From Anthoceros angustus (taxonomy: Eukaryota > Streptophyta > Anthocerotopsida > Anthocerotales > Anthocerotaceae): DNA of 64,000 nt. The notes beneath the pieces are model-generated. The model was not told the DNA's origin. It ran no database searches and saw nothing but the letters and a program-made list of their open reading frames with translations. Shown in pieces: positions 24,701 through 36,931 of this stretch. The stretch spans positions 558,001 to 622,000 of the forward strand of contig VJWM01000103.1 of the NCBI GenBank assembly GCA_010909165.1. The letters are read 5' to 3'. The translations under genes were made by a program, and so were the position numbers. Each line of letters opens with the position of its first letter. Position 1 is the stretch's first letter.

Positions 24701-25493
24701 TCAGGAGTTGACATTTCACAAAGGAGTCTTGTGCGGGCAGCTAAGGTTTGGGGTGCTTCTACGACTGTGATCCCTCTTCTTGTTATCTACATCATACTCA
24801 GTGCGCCTTATTCGTCCTACATTGCAGTCCGTGGATATGAAGCTCACCAAGCTGCAACATGATGCGACAGTAAACTTTATCGATGTGACATTGTACGAAG
24901 GTAACATTGCAGATTTCGATCCTCGCCTCAGGAGTCCAGACATTGCCACTTGTGTCGAGGTAATTGATAGTGTTTCATCCTTGGTGACTGATAGTGGAAT
25001 GTCTGTAGCTAGAAACTGAACACTATATCTGAAGCAGGTTGTGGAGCACATGGATCCAGAGCCGTTGTCACTTTTTGGGGAGGTCGTTTTGGGACGGCTA
25101 TCACCAAAAGTCCTCTTGGTGTCCACACCCAATATTGAGTACAACCCAGTGCTGCAGGGACTTCCTTGGAATGGTTCCACTGACTTCGCTCATGTAAAAT
25201 TAAGAAACGACGACCACAGATTCGAGTGGACACGGGCTGAGTTTCAAGCCTGGGCAGATGGATTGGCTGCCAAGTTTGGCTACCGTGTCGAATATAGCGG
25301 GGTTGGAGGAACCGGAGAGGAAGACGGCCCTGGTTTTGCGTCTCAGATCGCCGTTTTCACTTGCCTTGATGGTCATTCACAATCATCCTATTACGGCTTT
25401 AATGAAGAGGTTAATGCTGCTCTAGAAGTTCCGGTCGAAGACCTTCCATACAATGTGGTGTATTCCTGGAGGGGCAAGGCGGAAGTTGCTTGA
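21715..25493 (+). CDS. HEN1: HEN1 small RNA 2'-O-methyltransferase
   Basis: HEN1 methylates the 2'-OH of the 3' nucleotide of miRNA and siRNA duplexes and protects them from uridylation. Nine exons join in frame: 21715-21948, 22031-22129, 22332-22846, 22927-23184, 23331-24211, 24358-24506, 24629-24745, 24828-24959 and 25038-25493, giving about 946 residues, close to the Arabidopsis length of 942. The N-terminal dsRNA-binding domain has KKDAEQDAARIALEQ. The middle region includes SYRPLMEHFRSSI and YGDAILASAGSDW. A second dsRNA-binding region (FFRSQTDAKHSASLKAL) and an FKBP-like domain follow. The methyltransferase has the SAM loop IDIGCGSGSLLD and the metal ligands E795, E798, H799 and H855, in CVEVVEHM (split by the last intron) and DDHRFEWT. 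Nothing is missing. Confidence 0.96.
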
Positions 25494-25668
25494 ATCAGGC
25501 CTCTTCGTTTTAGAGGTTGCAGGGCAGCTTCTCGGACCCTGCAGCTTCTCTGTAGCAGTTGAGTGTAATGGAGGGCAAGGTGGGGAGTTTGTATACTAAA
25601 CAGCCTCGTCTGTTCTGTCTGGACACGAATGTGTGCCCCTTTTTTTGTCAAAACAGGGTTGTCGCAGC

Positions 25669-26348
25669 TTAGAGCATTGTCATTAGTTGAGAAGCCTGCA
25701 GAGCGTGTGCCTTCGCATTCTGAAGCCTTTCATTTAACGTGGTGTCCTTCCGCGCCGCTCCGACGAGTGCCATATCCATCTGCAATAGCCTGATCACTCT
25801 GAGGATCTCAAACATAACCTGCTGATCACCTGCTCCTTGGAGCTTCGTTGTAGCCTGACTCAACTGACTGAGCACTTCTTTGCCTGCTTTTGCTGTAGCC
25901 TGTCCGCTGCCGCGTGGTGCCTCCAATAGTATAATAAATTCCTGAAGAAGATCTGACATTGCACCACAAGCAGCCTCCCTATCCTGTCCTGTATTCTGTG
26001 ATGAATTGGGAAGGAAATCTGTGAGCAAGTACCCAATGCAGTCAGTCCTCACAACTCCTTTATCAACCCCTGTCACACCAAGCCAAGCGTTCTCCACTTA
26101 CCTGCGTTGCCTGCAGAATTTCTGCACGGCAAGAGAGCAGAATGTGCGATTGTCAGTCGAGAAACACGGAAGCGAGGCACAGGACAGCGGTTCCGGGCAT
26201 GGTTTGCACCAAGCCTTCCAAACGGCGCGAATGCGGAACAGTCCCTCCCCAGGGAACAGGGAGCTATTTGAGCCCAGTCCTCATCAGCCTCCTTGAAGAC
26301 GATAGAAAGGAACGATGCTACAGGTGAAGACCCCAGAATGGACACCAT
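25669..26348 (-). CDS. Unidentified small protein, probably organelle-targeted
   Basis: I do not recognise the family. A minus-strand reading joins 26348-26102 to 26069-25669 in phase, giving about 215 residues. The first part starts MVSILGSSPVASFLSIVF and is Arg/Ser/Ala-rich, like a transit peptide. The second part is well-formed: TDCIGYLLTDFLPNSS, AACGAMSDLLQEFIILLEAP, then a helical region with QQVMFEILRVIRLLQMDMAL and a C-terminal QLMTML. The intron this needs, 26101-26070, is only 32 nt but has a perfect GTAAGT donor and CAG acceptor. The true 5' exon may lie elsewhere. Its 3' end faces HEN1 175 bp away. The second exon is credible; the first is tentative. Confidence 0.5.
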
Positions 26349-26781
26349 GTTCTGTCAGCCACACATGTGAATGTGGATACGAACTCAGCTAGCACCTGTG
26401 TGTGTGTTTCCTCCCCACTTTCAAGCAGATGCGGGAACGTATTGCATATTCCAAGCCTATTAGGCTATGGTTGCGAGGACGCCGGCAAGAGACCTCTAGA
26501 AACACATGCCCATCCGGTTTTACATTGGAAATCCCATCTCATGACACGAGATATATCCATATGTCTTTGATATGCCTTCACAGGGCTAATTTGAAATTTT
26601 TACACACAAAGAACTAGAGGGTGGGAACAATGGGCACATAGGTACTACCTACTACATATACAGTGCAAGCGTTGAGACCTGGAGACTAGAGTAGACAAAG
26701 TGCTTGGAAAATTTGCCCAATCCAATGATGGCGCTCATCTTAGGTAGTAGTGATAAATTTTTTAATGGTGACATTGCCTAT

Positions 26782-29700
26782 TCAGGCCTCGTAGTCCCTG
26801 CTGGATTTAACTGGGGGATGGAGACGCAATAACAAAGAATTAGAGACCACAAATACTGAGCTCATGGCCATCATCCCACCTGCAAAAACGAGAGGACTCT
26901 TCAGTGACTTAAAACGCTAAATCTAAAACCACCCTTGACTGAATTAAGGCATGTCTATTACCTGCAAGCGATGGTGTCAAAGCGAAGTCGAAAGCTGGTA
27001 GGAAGACTCCTGCAGCAATTGGCACGGCTACTGCATTGTAGGTGAGAGCCCAGGCGAGGTTTTGATACACCTTCTGAATTGTAGCTCGAGATAGATCTAT
27101 TGCCTCCACTACCTGCATATGGCCGGGAACGGGGCTCAGAAATCGTCGACATACCCAAGAAAGTCTTCAGCAGCAGCAGTAAGCGAGAGTGACCTGGAAT
27201 AGGCGATTCCTAAGCAGGATAACGGAGGCAGCATCTGAGGCAGCATCTACTCTTGACTGGATTTTCAACGCCATGCCTACATCGGCTCGAGCGAGTGCTG
27301 GTGCGTCGTTCACACCGTCTCCTATCTTTACAGACAGTAGAGACAGAGCGTTACAAGAGGAATCGTACCAACTGGATCAAAGATATTGCTTAGTTGCAAG
27401 ACACCAACGATCAGATACAGATCAGAGTCTCACCATAGCAACCACAGAGCCCTGCTGCCGCAGAGATGACACTGCGTCAGCTTTCTCATTTGGGCGCATA
27501 CCTCCTTGCACACTGGCAGCTCCATCAATTCCCACACTCTTAGCAACCCTAGCAACAGCTTCCCTTCTGTCCCCTGACAGAACGAGTGTTTCTGCTCCAA
27601 ACTCCTTCAACCTGGACACATGAAGAGAGAGGGAATGATAAGAGCTGTGTCACAAGTGATGTCAGGGCCACTGAGCTTCGCGAAAGGCTTACATCCTCAA
27701 CTCACCGATCTATGGTCTCCTTAGCATCTTTTCTCAGAGAATCAGTCACAGCGATTGCGCCGATTACACCAGTGCCCTCCACACCCACAAAGACAACTGT
27801 CTGTGATTGCTCGAGTAGTGATTCGTCCATGCTCTTGGATAAGGACTCTCTCAGATACCTGTCTGTGTCAGGGGTCGTCGACTCTGTGCTACTTGCATCA
27901 GAGCGGACATTGCAGCATCCTAGGACCCACCTATAAACCCCAATAGCCACTACACGACCATCCACCTCTGCAAGCGCCCCACATCCAGGCTCCGTTAGAT
28001 GGCCTGTAGTAGCTGGGGATGAGAGCCCGAGAGCCTCAGCTCTAGCTACTATGGCGGATGCAATTGGATGAGATGTATTTCTCTCCACAGCAGCTGCCAA
28101 CTGAAGGATGGAGCATTCATCATGCCCGTCCAGAGCGGCTATAGCGGCTACACTTGGATGACCTTCCGTTAGAGTCCCTGTCTGGAAATCAGAAAACAGA
28201 AATCAGGAATTCATCTTTTAGACGTAGCCTGGCATCATCAAATGATATGAGCACCTTATCAAAAATGACTCTGTCCACTCGAGCCAAGCGCTCTAGCACA
28301 TCACCTCCCCGAATTAACAGTCCACGCTTGGCACCTGAAATGAATCACAGCGGCATTGGAGGCTAAACGGCGAATTCTCTCATGCAGGTACAGATTTTAA
28401 GGTAGAAGCGACTTACAACAGCGTTACCTAGAGATGTACCGATGAGAACAGCAGTTGGCGTGGCCAGTCCAAGTGCACAAGGACAGGCCACCACCTGACA
28501 ACACGGAACGTTTTTGTGCCCACATTTAGTGCACCGAACCATGCCTTGAAAGAGGGGTTAGCTACAATCCTAAACTTAAGCCACCACAAAAGACTGCAGA
28601 AGACGCCGAGCCCTTCCTCACCAGGACATCAATGGCTAGCTTCAGGCTGAGAAGAAGGGTATCCCCATCAGGTCCTGCTGCATCATTCAAGAGCACGTCC
28701 GGAAACAGAGATGTCCCGACGAAGTACCTACACAGAGTCACAACTTCGTTTAAAAAGCAGTAGGCACACTCATTTGCACAGCAAGTCCGCAGCACAACAC
28801 TATTCCAAAGAAAAAAAGGCCAACGAGCTACACCAGAAAGAGAACGTGGCTCCTGAAAGTGCCATGATAGTAAAGGCAAACGGTCCAGCGATCTTATCGA
28901 CAAAACGTTGCACGGGTGCTTCCCTCCCTTGTGCGTCCTCCACCTGAAAGCAGAGCAACCCAGAGCACTTGTATTAGGTTTAGGCCGCTGCTTGCAATCC
29001 AAACAATGTATGAAAGCAGGAAGCGTTGGAGATGGAGTGGCGCAACAGTGTCTTTCTCACCATCTGGATAATACTTGATACGGCCGAGTGAGCCCCGGTT
29101 GCAGTGGCCTTGATGCGGATAGGACCTTCCTGCCAGCATTAGAAAACAGATTGACTTAGTCTATCTTACAAAGCTTTTGCTCATACTGCAGCCGCGTCTG
29201 GTAGAGCAGTAGCTTTACCCAGTTCGTTGTTCCTGCTGAGACAGAGAGGCCCTTCATTTTAGTAACCGGTAGAGGTTCACCAGTTAGCATTGACTCATCC
29301 ACAGCACTTCGGCCAGCCAGCACCTTTCCCTGAAAGAAGAGGCAGTCTGTTGTAAGAGAGGTTGACCCTTGGTTTCAACAACATGGTGTTCAATTGTGCT
29401 ATTAGAACAACGGTTCGCTTCATGCAGTCACTCACGCTGAACAGACTGGGAACAAGAGTTTACATCGACAGGGATAGTCTCGCCTGGAAGCACAAGAAGG
29501 CTGTCTCCAATACGAACTTGCTCCGTTGCCACTTCCACAGCCAATCCCTGGCTAACAGATAATTCTGTATCATCACTTCCTCCCTCCTCTGATACGAGGA
29601 GTCTTGACTTCGAAGGTAACAATGACTGGTACCAAGCAGAAGTGAACGTCAAGGTTGCTTGTGTAGACGTAGCGAGAGGTTGCCAATGTCATCACTTTTG

Positions 29701-31205
29701 TCCACATAACGGTTCCATCACCATCAGAAACCACTTACCAGAAGCTCTTGCATGTCACTAGAAGCCTGAACTCGAGCACGAGCTTCTAGAGCTCGGCCGA
29801 GCAGTACGAAGGCTAGTAGCATCACCTGCGGAAGAAGTAATATAGTTGAGCTAATAAGAGCATTCACCAATACATGGACCACAAAGCAGCTGAACACTGA
29901 TAAGGAAAGGTAAGCACCGGTTCATCGAAGAAAGAAGCATCCCAGTTGAGATCAGGATTTGCCAAAGACACCTGAGATGAGCATAAACGAGCAACGCACC
30001 TCAGGAAGTCTGTGTGGACTGCATACCCCATGACAGACAGACAGCAACACAAAACACCACAAAACAGAGAACGAAGGCAGATGTTGTTTGCTCACAGTAC
30101 TAATGAGGAATGCTGAACTTGCACCAAAACCAACAAGGGTGTTCATATTTGGTGATTTCCTGGCGAAGGCTTTGGCGCCATCTACCAGCAACTCTGCAGC
30201 CGAACAAGGAGACCTTGAAAAACCTCGGCCACAACCACAACAGGTTTCTAAGTTGGAGTCCCCAAAGAACAACAAAGCACACCTCTTGCAGGTCCGAGTA
30301 GAGTGACAGATGCCACAGCGCACTTAAACACGGCATTGTGAAGAACATCCGCAACAGGACCTGGATACAAAGTGCAGTTATGCGGATGGCGATGCAGATG
30401 GGGCAGAAGAAGACACAGCAAACGAGCGCACTGAGAGCCGACCGATACCGTGCATAAGCCCATGAAATCCAAAGTCGTGTGCAAAATGAGCGGCATGAGT
30501 GCCGCAGCACAAGGCTACGAGCGTCCAAGCAAATGCGACCTGCCTCGTGCTCTTTCTGATCAGCTCCTCCTTCCTCTCCGCCATTTCCCTTCTCTTCTGC
30601 TCAGCACTCCCTTCACCTACCCCTGCCACCCTCTGCTTCGATGGGAATCCCGACACGGAGAGTCGAGCGGCCAGCTCATCCCCCACAGCTGCACAAGTCT
30701 CACTGGTCCTAATCCGAATGGCAGCGGTCTCAGTGACCATGTTCACAGCAGCGGATTCCACTCGCTCATCGGCAGCCAGCAGGTTGCGGACTCTGGCCAC
30801 ACATCCTCCGCACATCATGCCCTCAACATCTAACACAACTGCATATCCTGTGCTGTTCTGCTGCTCAGGTGGCACGACATCGAGCTTGATTGCTCGAATC
30901 CGCCCGGCTCTCCGCAAGGTCCTGCTGGAGATTCTACCCCGCAAGGGAGCTCGGCTGGAGGCAGACCCCGCACATTTCCCAGACCTTAAACTGAATTCCA
31001 ATGCCCCCCGCCCCGCAATGGCAGCGGGTCCTGCAAGCCCCCGACCACATAACAGGTGCTTGTGTCCCAGCATCTTGAGCCTCCTACCCCCTGGGACTCC
31101 AAGCAAATGCAAGACCTTCCTTTCCACAAAAAAGCTCCCTGTATCCTGCCCCGGTGCAGGAATTGCAACCCAAGACGCAGCCATGGCCGCCGGCCCGCCC
31201 ATCAT
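26782..31205 (-). CDS. PAA2: Copper-transporting P1B-type ATPase, PAA2/HMA8 type
   Basis: PAA2 pumps copper into the thylakoid lumen to supply plastocyanin. Seventeen exons join in frame: 31205-30449, 30360-30283, 30193-30096, 29971-29918, 29825-29739, 29625-29464, 29329-29219, 29129-29061, 28943-28834, 28727-28622, 28494-28428, 28334-28255, 28181-27706, 27611-27434, 27325-27194, 27112-26962 and 26879-26782, giving about 937 residues. A transit-like N-terminus precedes the metal-binding domain [11 protein letters not shown]. Then come [11 protein letters not shown], the actuator-domain [12 protein letters not shown], the Cys-Pro-Cys channel motif split over an exon end, the phosphorylation site DKTGTLTEG (D and K end exon 12), the HP motif in [11 protein letters not shown], and [16 protein letters not shown] and DASFFDEP favour PAA2 over PAA1. 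All key residues are present. Confidence 0.95.
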
Positions 31206-33202
31206 AATTCCAGCTGCTCTGGCTCATCGGCCTCGTCCATGCCCACTCAGGGGCTTTGGCCGTGCGATGAATGTGATAACTCCTGGATGAGTCTCAGCAG
31301 CAAACTCACCTCAATTATGCACACAGTGATCAATCAATCCCGCGTCTGGCGCATTATTGGTGGGCAGTGGGGCACAGCCCATTTGTACGTACAATGTCAC
31401 AGACTGGTCGACAACACGCTCATCTCGAGGCCACAAATGACGATGCAACGCGTAGCGACGCCAGATAGGACATCCGGTTAAGATACCGTCAACTCTATCC
31501 AGCCACACGGCTCCTTTTTAAAATTTGAGAAATCAGTTATGACGCCTTCTAGTCTTGCTAGACGCAGCAAGATTGATTGATGAGAGGGCAAATTGCAATC
31601 GCAGCCTGGAGCCTGTCTGCACAGTTAGCTATGTCAAAGACTCGAAGAGCCTGTGCAGAAATGACGCATCTTTGATACTGTGATGGCAGCTTGAGTTGAG
31701 CAGTCGACAAGACCTGTACAAGGTGGTGGTAAAATATCGATGGTGCCTCAGGCCTGAAGCCACTGGTGCAAAACGAAGTGTCACCAAGGTGTAGTCCCTT
31801 GATGCAGAGAACCCTGGAGACTGGAGAAACCACAGATGCCAAGTGTTCTCCACATCTGGCCAACCAGTCGTCAGTGCCGATGTGTTGCCGGATTGGTAAG
31901 TGGATTGTCTTCTTTGAATTCGGTCTTTCGTACGAGGAGCACCCGTGTAGTGCACGCAGGAGGCATGGCAGACAGGCGCATGTATCGGAGCACGAATGAT
32001 CCAGCCAGGGTTGCTGTGCGCACTGCGCAGATGAAAGTGCACAATCTGTAGTACCATATCCTGCGATAGGTCGAGCGCTCCATGTGATTTGCGCTCGCGT
32101 TGGGGATTGTACATATCAGGGTCACGTCAAGGGTATACATCAGCTGCAGATGGCAATCAATTGATGGTGAAGCGACGTCGAATGCCTCCTATTTACGACC
32201 GCCACGGATTCATCTCCCCAAGCTTACAAGCCAAGCAAACAAGTCCAGAAATGAATGTGCATCCAGCGTTGCAGACATGTATAAGAAGCATCCCGGTCAA
32301 TATACACTACATCCGGTCTCTCTGCTGTGAATGTTTGTACACCATACAATAACTTTGGGAATGGCCAATCGCATGTCTGCTGCTGCTTGTCCCTCCCCGC
32401 CGAGCAGTGATCACTGCCTGTTCAAACATGCATGCGTTTGGGAATGTCCAGTCGCATGCTAGTCCCTCCCTGTATTGAGGCACACTAACTGGTTAGGGTA
32501 GCCCATGGTGGATCCGAATGCGGCGCAGGTGATGTTGGAGCCGACAGCTTGATCAGCGCACGCCTCCTCGCATCATTTGCGAGGAGCTTGCAGCATCATC
32601 CCGGCGGGAAAATGTCGTCAAAGCCGCTGCTCAGAGCTGCTGGGGCTTTCACCATCGTCAGTTATGTCCCCGAGGAGCTTCACAGACCTCACGGATCCTT
32701 GGCCTTCCGGAGTGTGAGGCCCATTCCGGATTCGGCCCCCCGCCTTTCGTTTCGCGGGGGCCTGCTCTTGTAAATCGAAGTGAAGTGTGCTGCCCACAGC
32801 TGCGACCATCCGCGCATCCCTTGACGACGTTCAGGTTGGTGGTGGCTACATCCACTTTTCGAAGTGAGACATGGAAATCAAGGGCTGTCCGATGTTAGTA
32901 CCTTGAGCTTGTAAAACCCTAGGGATTGGCGACCATACAAGGATTTGTACTCTGTTGCCCGGATACATTGCGAACATTTGACGCCACCTTTGAAACCTCT
33001 TCTCAGCACACGGTGATGCGCTGCTTTAGATCAAATATGTCTGGATGATTGAGGCAAGTGAATGTAGCCACTTGTCATGTCGTTGCAAGGAGGGAAACAG
33101 ATGGGAGGACATGTTTACAAACTTGTTAACCACTTGAAAGCTTGATGACGCCCGTTCTGTGTTCGGATCCTCGTCTCCAGTGGGGTGACATGATCCTATG
33201 GC
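31206..33202. other. Intergenic region between PAA2 and the PPR gene
   Basis: The 5' ends of PAA2 and the PPR gene face each other here. A 161-codon minus frame (32114-31629) and other short frames have no motif. Nothing supports a gene. Confidence 0.5.
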
Positions 33203-36200
33203 ATGGTCCAGGGATCGGTGCATCCACAGTTTCAGTGCTTGCTCTTGCGAGCCATGGCTGTGTGGAGGTTAATAGGTCTTCTAGGAAGAGCTCCGGCTCA
33301 CCTGATGTCAAGGAACCAGCCGTTCGCGAACAACGAAGCGGCGAGGTGCAGCACCTTGGCAATGAGGCCACCCAATTCAACAGGATGTCTGGCTGGAGCC
33401 GAATCTCCCAGCGACCAGGAGGTCCTCGGGCTGCACAAATTCTACAAGCCAGCTTGGGTGGGTGGGCAGCTGGCTGCTCTGGATATGCAGATGGGTCGTA
33501 CATCCAACTGCAGCTTGCTGGATGATCTTGACCCTTGCAGGACTACAGGATACGCAGGGGATGTAACGGCTGAAACCGTCAGCAAGCTTTGTCAGCAGGG
33601 GCAGCTCACCGAGGCCGTTGAGGCTCTTGGAGTTTTAGTGCACACAGGATGTCATCTGTCCAAATCCCTCTTTCATTCAGTCATAAAAGAATGTGTGGCT
33701 AAGAAGGATCTTGCTCTGGGTCGGGCAGTTCATGCTCTCACCGTGAAGAAGAGGTATGATTCGGATACGTCCCTGTGCAACCACATCCTTCGAATGTATG
33801 CTTCTCATGGCAGGCTGCAAGAAGCTATGGATGTCTTCAATGTAATTTCCACACCAGATGCCTTCACGTGGTGTGCCATAATTTCTGGTCATGTTAAGCG
33901 TGGACAAGATAAGCAGGCTATCGAACTGTATCATCAGATGCGCAGGTCCAGTGTGAAGCCCAATGGCCATGTGTTTGTAGCAGCCCTTCAGGCTTGTGTG
34001 AGGGGAGCAGACTTGAAAGCTGGCCAGCAGGTGCATGCTGATGTGCTGGCTACTGGCGTTGAGCCTGATTTGTTTGTGTGTAGTTGCTTGGTGGACATGT
34101 ATGCAAAGTGTGGCAGCTTACAAGACGCTAAAAGAGTGTTTGACGGGCTTCCTCAGAAAGATGTGGTGACGTGGAATGCCATGATAGCAGGATACTCACA
34201 GAAGGGCATGGGGCATGAAGCCCTTCATCTTTACAATGCCATGCAAGAGGAGGGCATGGCTGTACCAAATTCTGTGACATTTGTGTGCCTCTTGCAGGCA
34301 TGTGCGAGTGTTGGAAACTCAGCTCTGGAGAACGGCAGGCAGTTTCATTCACGAATTAAAGAACAAGGACTTCAAGCTGATGAATTTGTGGGTGGGAGCT
34401 TGGTAAACATGTATGCAAAGTGTGGCAGTGTAGAGGATGCTCACGCTGTGTTTGACGGACTTGGTCAGAAATCTGTGGTGACTTGGAGTGCCATGATTGC
34501 AGGATACTCCCAGCTGGGCAGGGGACAGGAAGCCCTTTGTCTTTACACCGCTATGCATCAAGACGGCATGGCTGCACCCAATTCTGTGACATTTGTCTGC
34601 CTCCTACAGGCATGTGCAAGTGTAGGCACCGCAGCTTTGGAGACAGGGAAGCAGCTTCATGCTCAAATTAAAGGTCGAGGGTTTCTGGCTGATGTGTTTG
34701 TGTCCAACAGCTTGGTGAACATGTATGCAAAGTGCGGGAGCATAGAGGATGCTCAGGTTGTGTTCGACGGACTTGATCACAAAAATGTTGTGACATGGAG
34801 TACCATGATATCAGCATACTCCCAGCAGGGCATGGGGCAGGAAGCGCTTAGTCTTTATGAGGCTATGCAAAGGGAAAGTATTGTTATACCCAATCCCGTG
34901 ACATTTGTCTGCCTCCTTCAGGCATGTGCAAGTGTTGGTGCTCCAGCTTTGGAGAAAGGAAAGCAGCTCCATGCACGAATTAGAGAAGAAGGGCATATGG
35001 CTGATGTGTTTGTGGCCAACAGCTTGATAAATATGTACGCAAAATGTGGTTGCCTAGAGGATGCTCGGGTTGTGTTTGACGGGCTTTGTCGAAGGAATGT
35101 GGTGACGTGGAATGCTATGATCGCAGGATATTCCCAGCAGGGCATGGGGCAGGATGCCCTGCTCCTTTACAGTGGTATGGTACAAGAAGGCACCGCTGCA
35201 CCAAATTCTGTAACATTTGTGAGCCTCCTGCAGGCATGTGCAACTATGGGGACTGCAGGTTTTGAGAAGGGGAGGCAGCTCCATTCACAAATTAGGGATC
35301 ATGGACTTCAGGCCGATGTGTTTGTAGCAAACAGCTTGGTAAACATGTATGCGAAGTGCGGCAGCCTAGAGGATGCTCAGGTTGTGTTTGATGGTCTCCG
35401 GGAAAAAACTGTGGTGACGTGGAATGCTATGATAGCAGGATATTCCCAGCGGGGCATGGGGCAGGAAGCTCTTAATCTCTACAACGCTATGCAACAAGAA
35501 GGGAGTGATGCACCCAATTCCGTCACATTTGTGTGTCTCCTGCAGGCTTGTGCAAATGTGGGCACCCCGGCTGGGGACATGGGTAAGCAGCTTCATGCAC
35601 GCATTACAGAGCTGGGACTTGAAACTGACGTGTTTGTGGCCAGCAGTTTGGTAAATATGTATGCAAAGTGTGGCAGCTTGGAACACGCCCAACGAGTGTT
35701 TGATGGGCTTCCTCAAAAAGATTTAGTGACATGGAACGCTATGATAGCAGGATATTCTCAGCAGGGAATGGGGCAGGAAGCCCTTCGTCTCTACAGGGCT
35801 ATGCAAGAAGAAGGCATTGTTGGGCTCGATTCTCTGACATTTGTATGCCTGCTGCAGGCCTGTGCAAGTGTGGGCGACCCGGCCTTGGAAACAGGAAGGC
35901 AGCTTCATTCACAAATTAGAGAACAAGGACTTCAAGCAGATCTGTTGGTAGCCAGCAGTTTGGTAAACATGTATGGAAAGTGTGGCAGCTTGGAGGATGC
36001 TCACAGTGTGTTCGACGGCCTTGGTCACAAAAATGTGGTGACATGGAGTGCCATGATAGCAGGATATTCCCAGCAGGGCATGGGGGAGGATGCCCTGTGC
36101 GTTTATAAGGCTATGCAAGAAGAAGGAATCGTTGGACCCAATTCAGTGACATTTGTGTGCCTCCTTCAAGCGTGTGCAAGTGTGGCAGCTTTGCACCTGG

Positions 36201-36931
36201 GAAGGCAGCTTCATGGACAGATTAAAGACCATGGGCTTCAAGCTGATGTGCTTGTGGCCTGTAGTTTGATAAACATGTATGGGAAGTGTGGTAGTATGGT
36301 TGATGCACAGCAGGTGTTTGAAACATTGCCCAAAAGAGATGTTGTTGCCTGGAACGCACTGATTGCGGGATACACCCGTCAAGGCGACTGTGAAAAGGTC
36401 TTTGACCTTGTCGTCGGAATGAGAGAGGATGGTATCAAGCCAGACGGCGTAACACTTCTGAGTGTTCTTACCGTATGCAGTCATACGGGTCTAGTGAAGA
36501 AGGGGCAAGAGTACTTTGAGGCTATGAGGATACGCTACGGCATCACTCCCACGGCCGACCACTACACATGCATGGTGGATCTCCTGGGTCGTGCAGGACA
36601 ACTGGATGAGGCACTAGCCTTAGTGAGGACAATGCCCGTACCGCCTAATGCTGTAGTCTGGCACACGCTACTGGGTGCGTGTCGGAAGTGGAGCAACCTG
36701 GAGGTGGGACGCCATGCCTTCGAAGCAGCAGTGAAGCTAGACAAGCTAGATGCCGCAGCCTACGTATTGATGTCGAATATATACACCAGCGCTCAGATGT
36801 GGGAGCAAGCACAGGAGATGCAGACGAGAAGAGTACGAACCAATGCATGGAAGGAGCCGGGACAGAGCTGCTGGACAGATCTGGACGGTGTGGTACATCG
36901 TTTTTTGGTCAGGGAAATGAAGCAAGGCTGA
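33203..36931 (+). CDS. PLS-class pentatricopeptide repeat protein with E and partial E+ domains
   Basis: PPR proteins of this class bind organellar RNA sequence-specifically, mostly for C-to-U editing in plastids or mitochondria. The single 1,242-residue frame has no intron. After an N-terminal leader of about 115 residues come at least eight near-identical modules of about 104 residues (roughly one P-L-S triplet each), recurring about every 310 bp from 34064. Each holds VNMYAKCGSLEDA, VVTWNAMIAGYSQQGMG and VTFVCLLQACASVG variants. The end has the E region (DHYTCMVDLLGRAGQLDEAL) and the start of E+ (AAYVLMSNIYTSAQMW), then stops at VHRFLVREMKQG with no DYW deaminase domain. The stop sits inside the usual E+ motif, so it may be a truncated gene needing a DYW partner. 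ATG 33251 is an alternative start. Confidence 0.93.
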   Translation: MVQGSVHPQFQCLLLRAMAVWRLIGLLGRAPAHLMSRNQPFANNEAARCSTLAMRPPNSTGCLAGAESPSDQEVLGLHKFYKPAWVGGQLAALDMQMGRTSNCSLLDDLDPCRTTGYAGDVTAETVSKLCQQGQLTEAVEALGVLVHTGCHLSKSLFHSVIKECVAKKDLALGRAVHALTVKKRYDSDTSLCNHILRMYASHGRLQEAMDVFNVISTPDAFTWCAIISGHVKRGQDKQAIELYHQMRRSSVKPNGHVFVAALQACVRGADLKAGQQVHADVLATGVEPDLFVCSCLVDMYAKCGSLQDAKRVFDGLPQKDVVTWNAMIAGYSQKGMGHEALHLYNAMQEEGMAVPNSVTFVCLLQACASVGNSALENGRQFHSRIKEQGLQADEFVGGSLVNMYAKCGSVEDAHAVFDGLGQKSVVTWSAMIAGYSQLGRGQEALCLYTAMHQDGMAAPNSVTFVCLLQACASVGTAALETGKQLHAQIKGRGFLADVFVSNSLVNMYAKCGSIEDAQVVFDGLDHKNVVTWSTMISAYSQQGMGQEALSLYEAMQRESIVIPNPVTFVCLLQACASVGAPALEKGKQLHARIREEGHMADVFVANSLINMYAKCGCLEDARVVFDGLCRRNVVTWNAMIAGYSQQGMGQDALLLYSGMVQEGTAAPNSVTFVSLLQACATMGTAGFEKGRQLHSQIRDHGLQADVFVANSLVNMYAKCGSLEDAQVVFDGLREKTVVTWNAMIAGYSQRGMGQEALNLYNAMQQEGSDAPNSVTFVCLLQACANVGTPAGDMGKQLHARITELGLETDVFVASSLVNMYAKCGSLEHAQRVFDGLPQKDLVTWNAMIAGYSQQGMGQEALRLYRAMQEEGIVGLDSLTFVCLLQACASVGDPALETGRQLHSQIREQGLQADLLVASSLVNMYGKCGSLEDAHSVFDGLGHKNVVTWSAMIAGYSQQGMGEDALCVYKAMQEEGIVGPNSVTFVCLLQACASVAALHLGRQLHGQIKDHGLQADVLVACSLINMYGKCGSMVDAQQVFETLPKRDVVAWNALIAGYTRQGDCEKVFDLVVGMREDGIKPDGVTLLSVLTVCSHTGLVKKGQEYFEAMRIRYGITPTADHYTCMVDLLGRAGQLDEALALVRTMPVPPNAVVWHTLLGACRKWSNLEVGRHAFEAAVKLDKLDAAAYVLMSNIYTSAQMWEQAQEMQTRRVRTNAWKEPGQSCWTDLDGVVHRFLVREMKQG
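34064..36330 (+). repeat. Tandem coding repeat of PPR modules (~310 bp)
   Basis: Successive units start near 34064, 34378, 34690, 34999, 35314, 35629, 35938 and 36244. Each begins with a GATGTGTTTGTGGCC-like sequence and contains ATGTATGCAAAGTGTGGCAG. The neighbours are so alike at DNA level that recent duplication or gene conversion is likely. Confidence 0.9.

Noticed and set aside
31629-32114. 161-codon minus frame in the PAA2-PPR gap
   Set aside because: No recognised motif, biased composition, and no start or splice context; likely chance.
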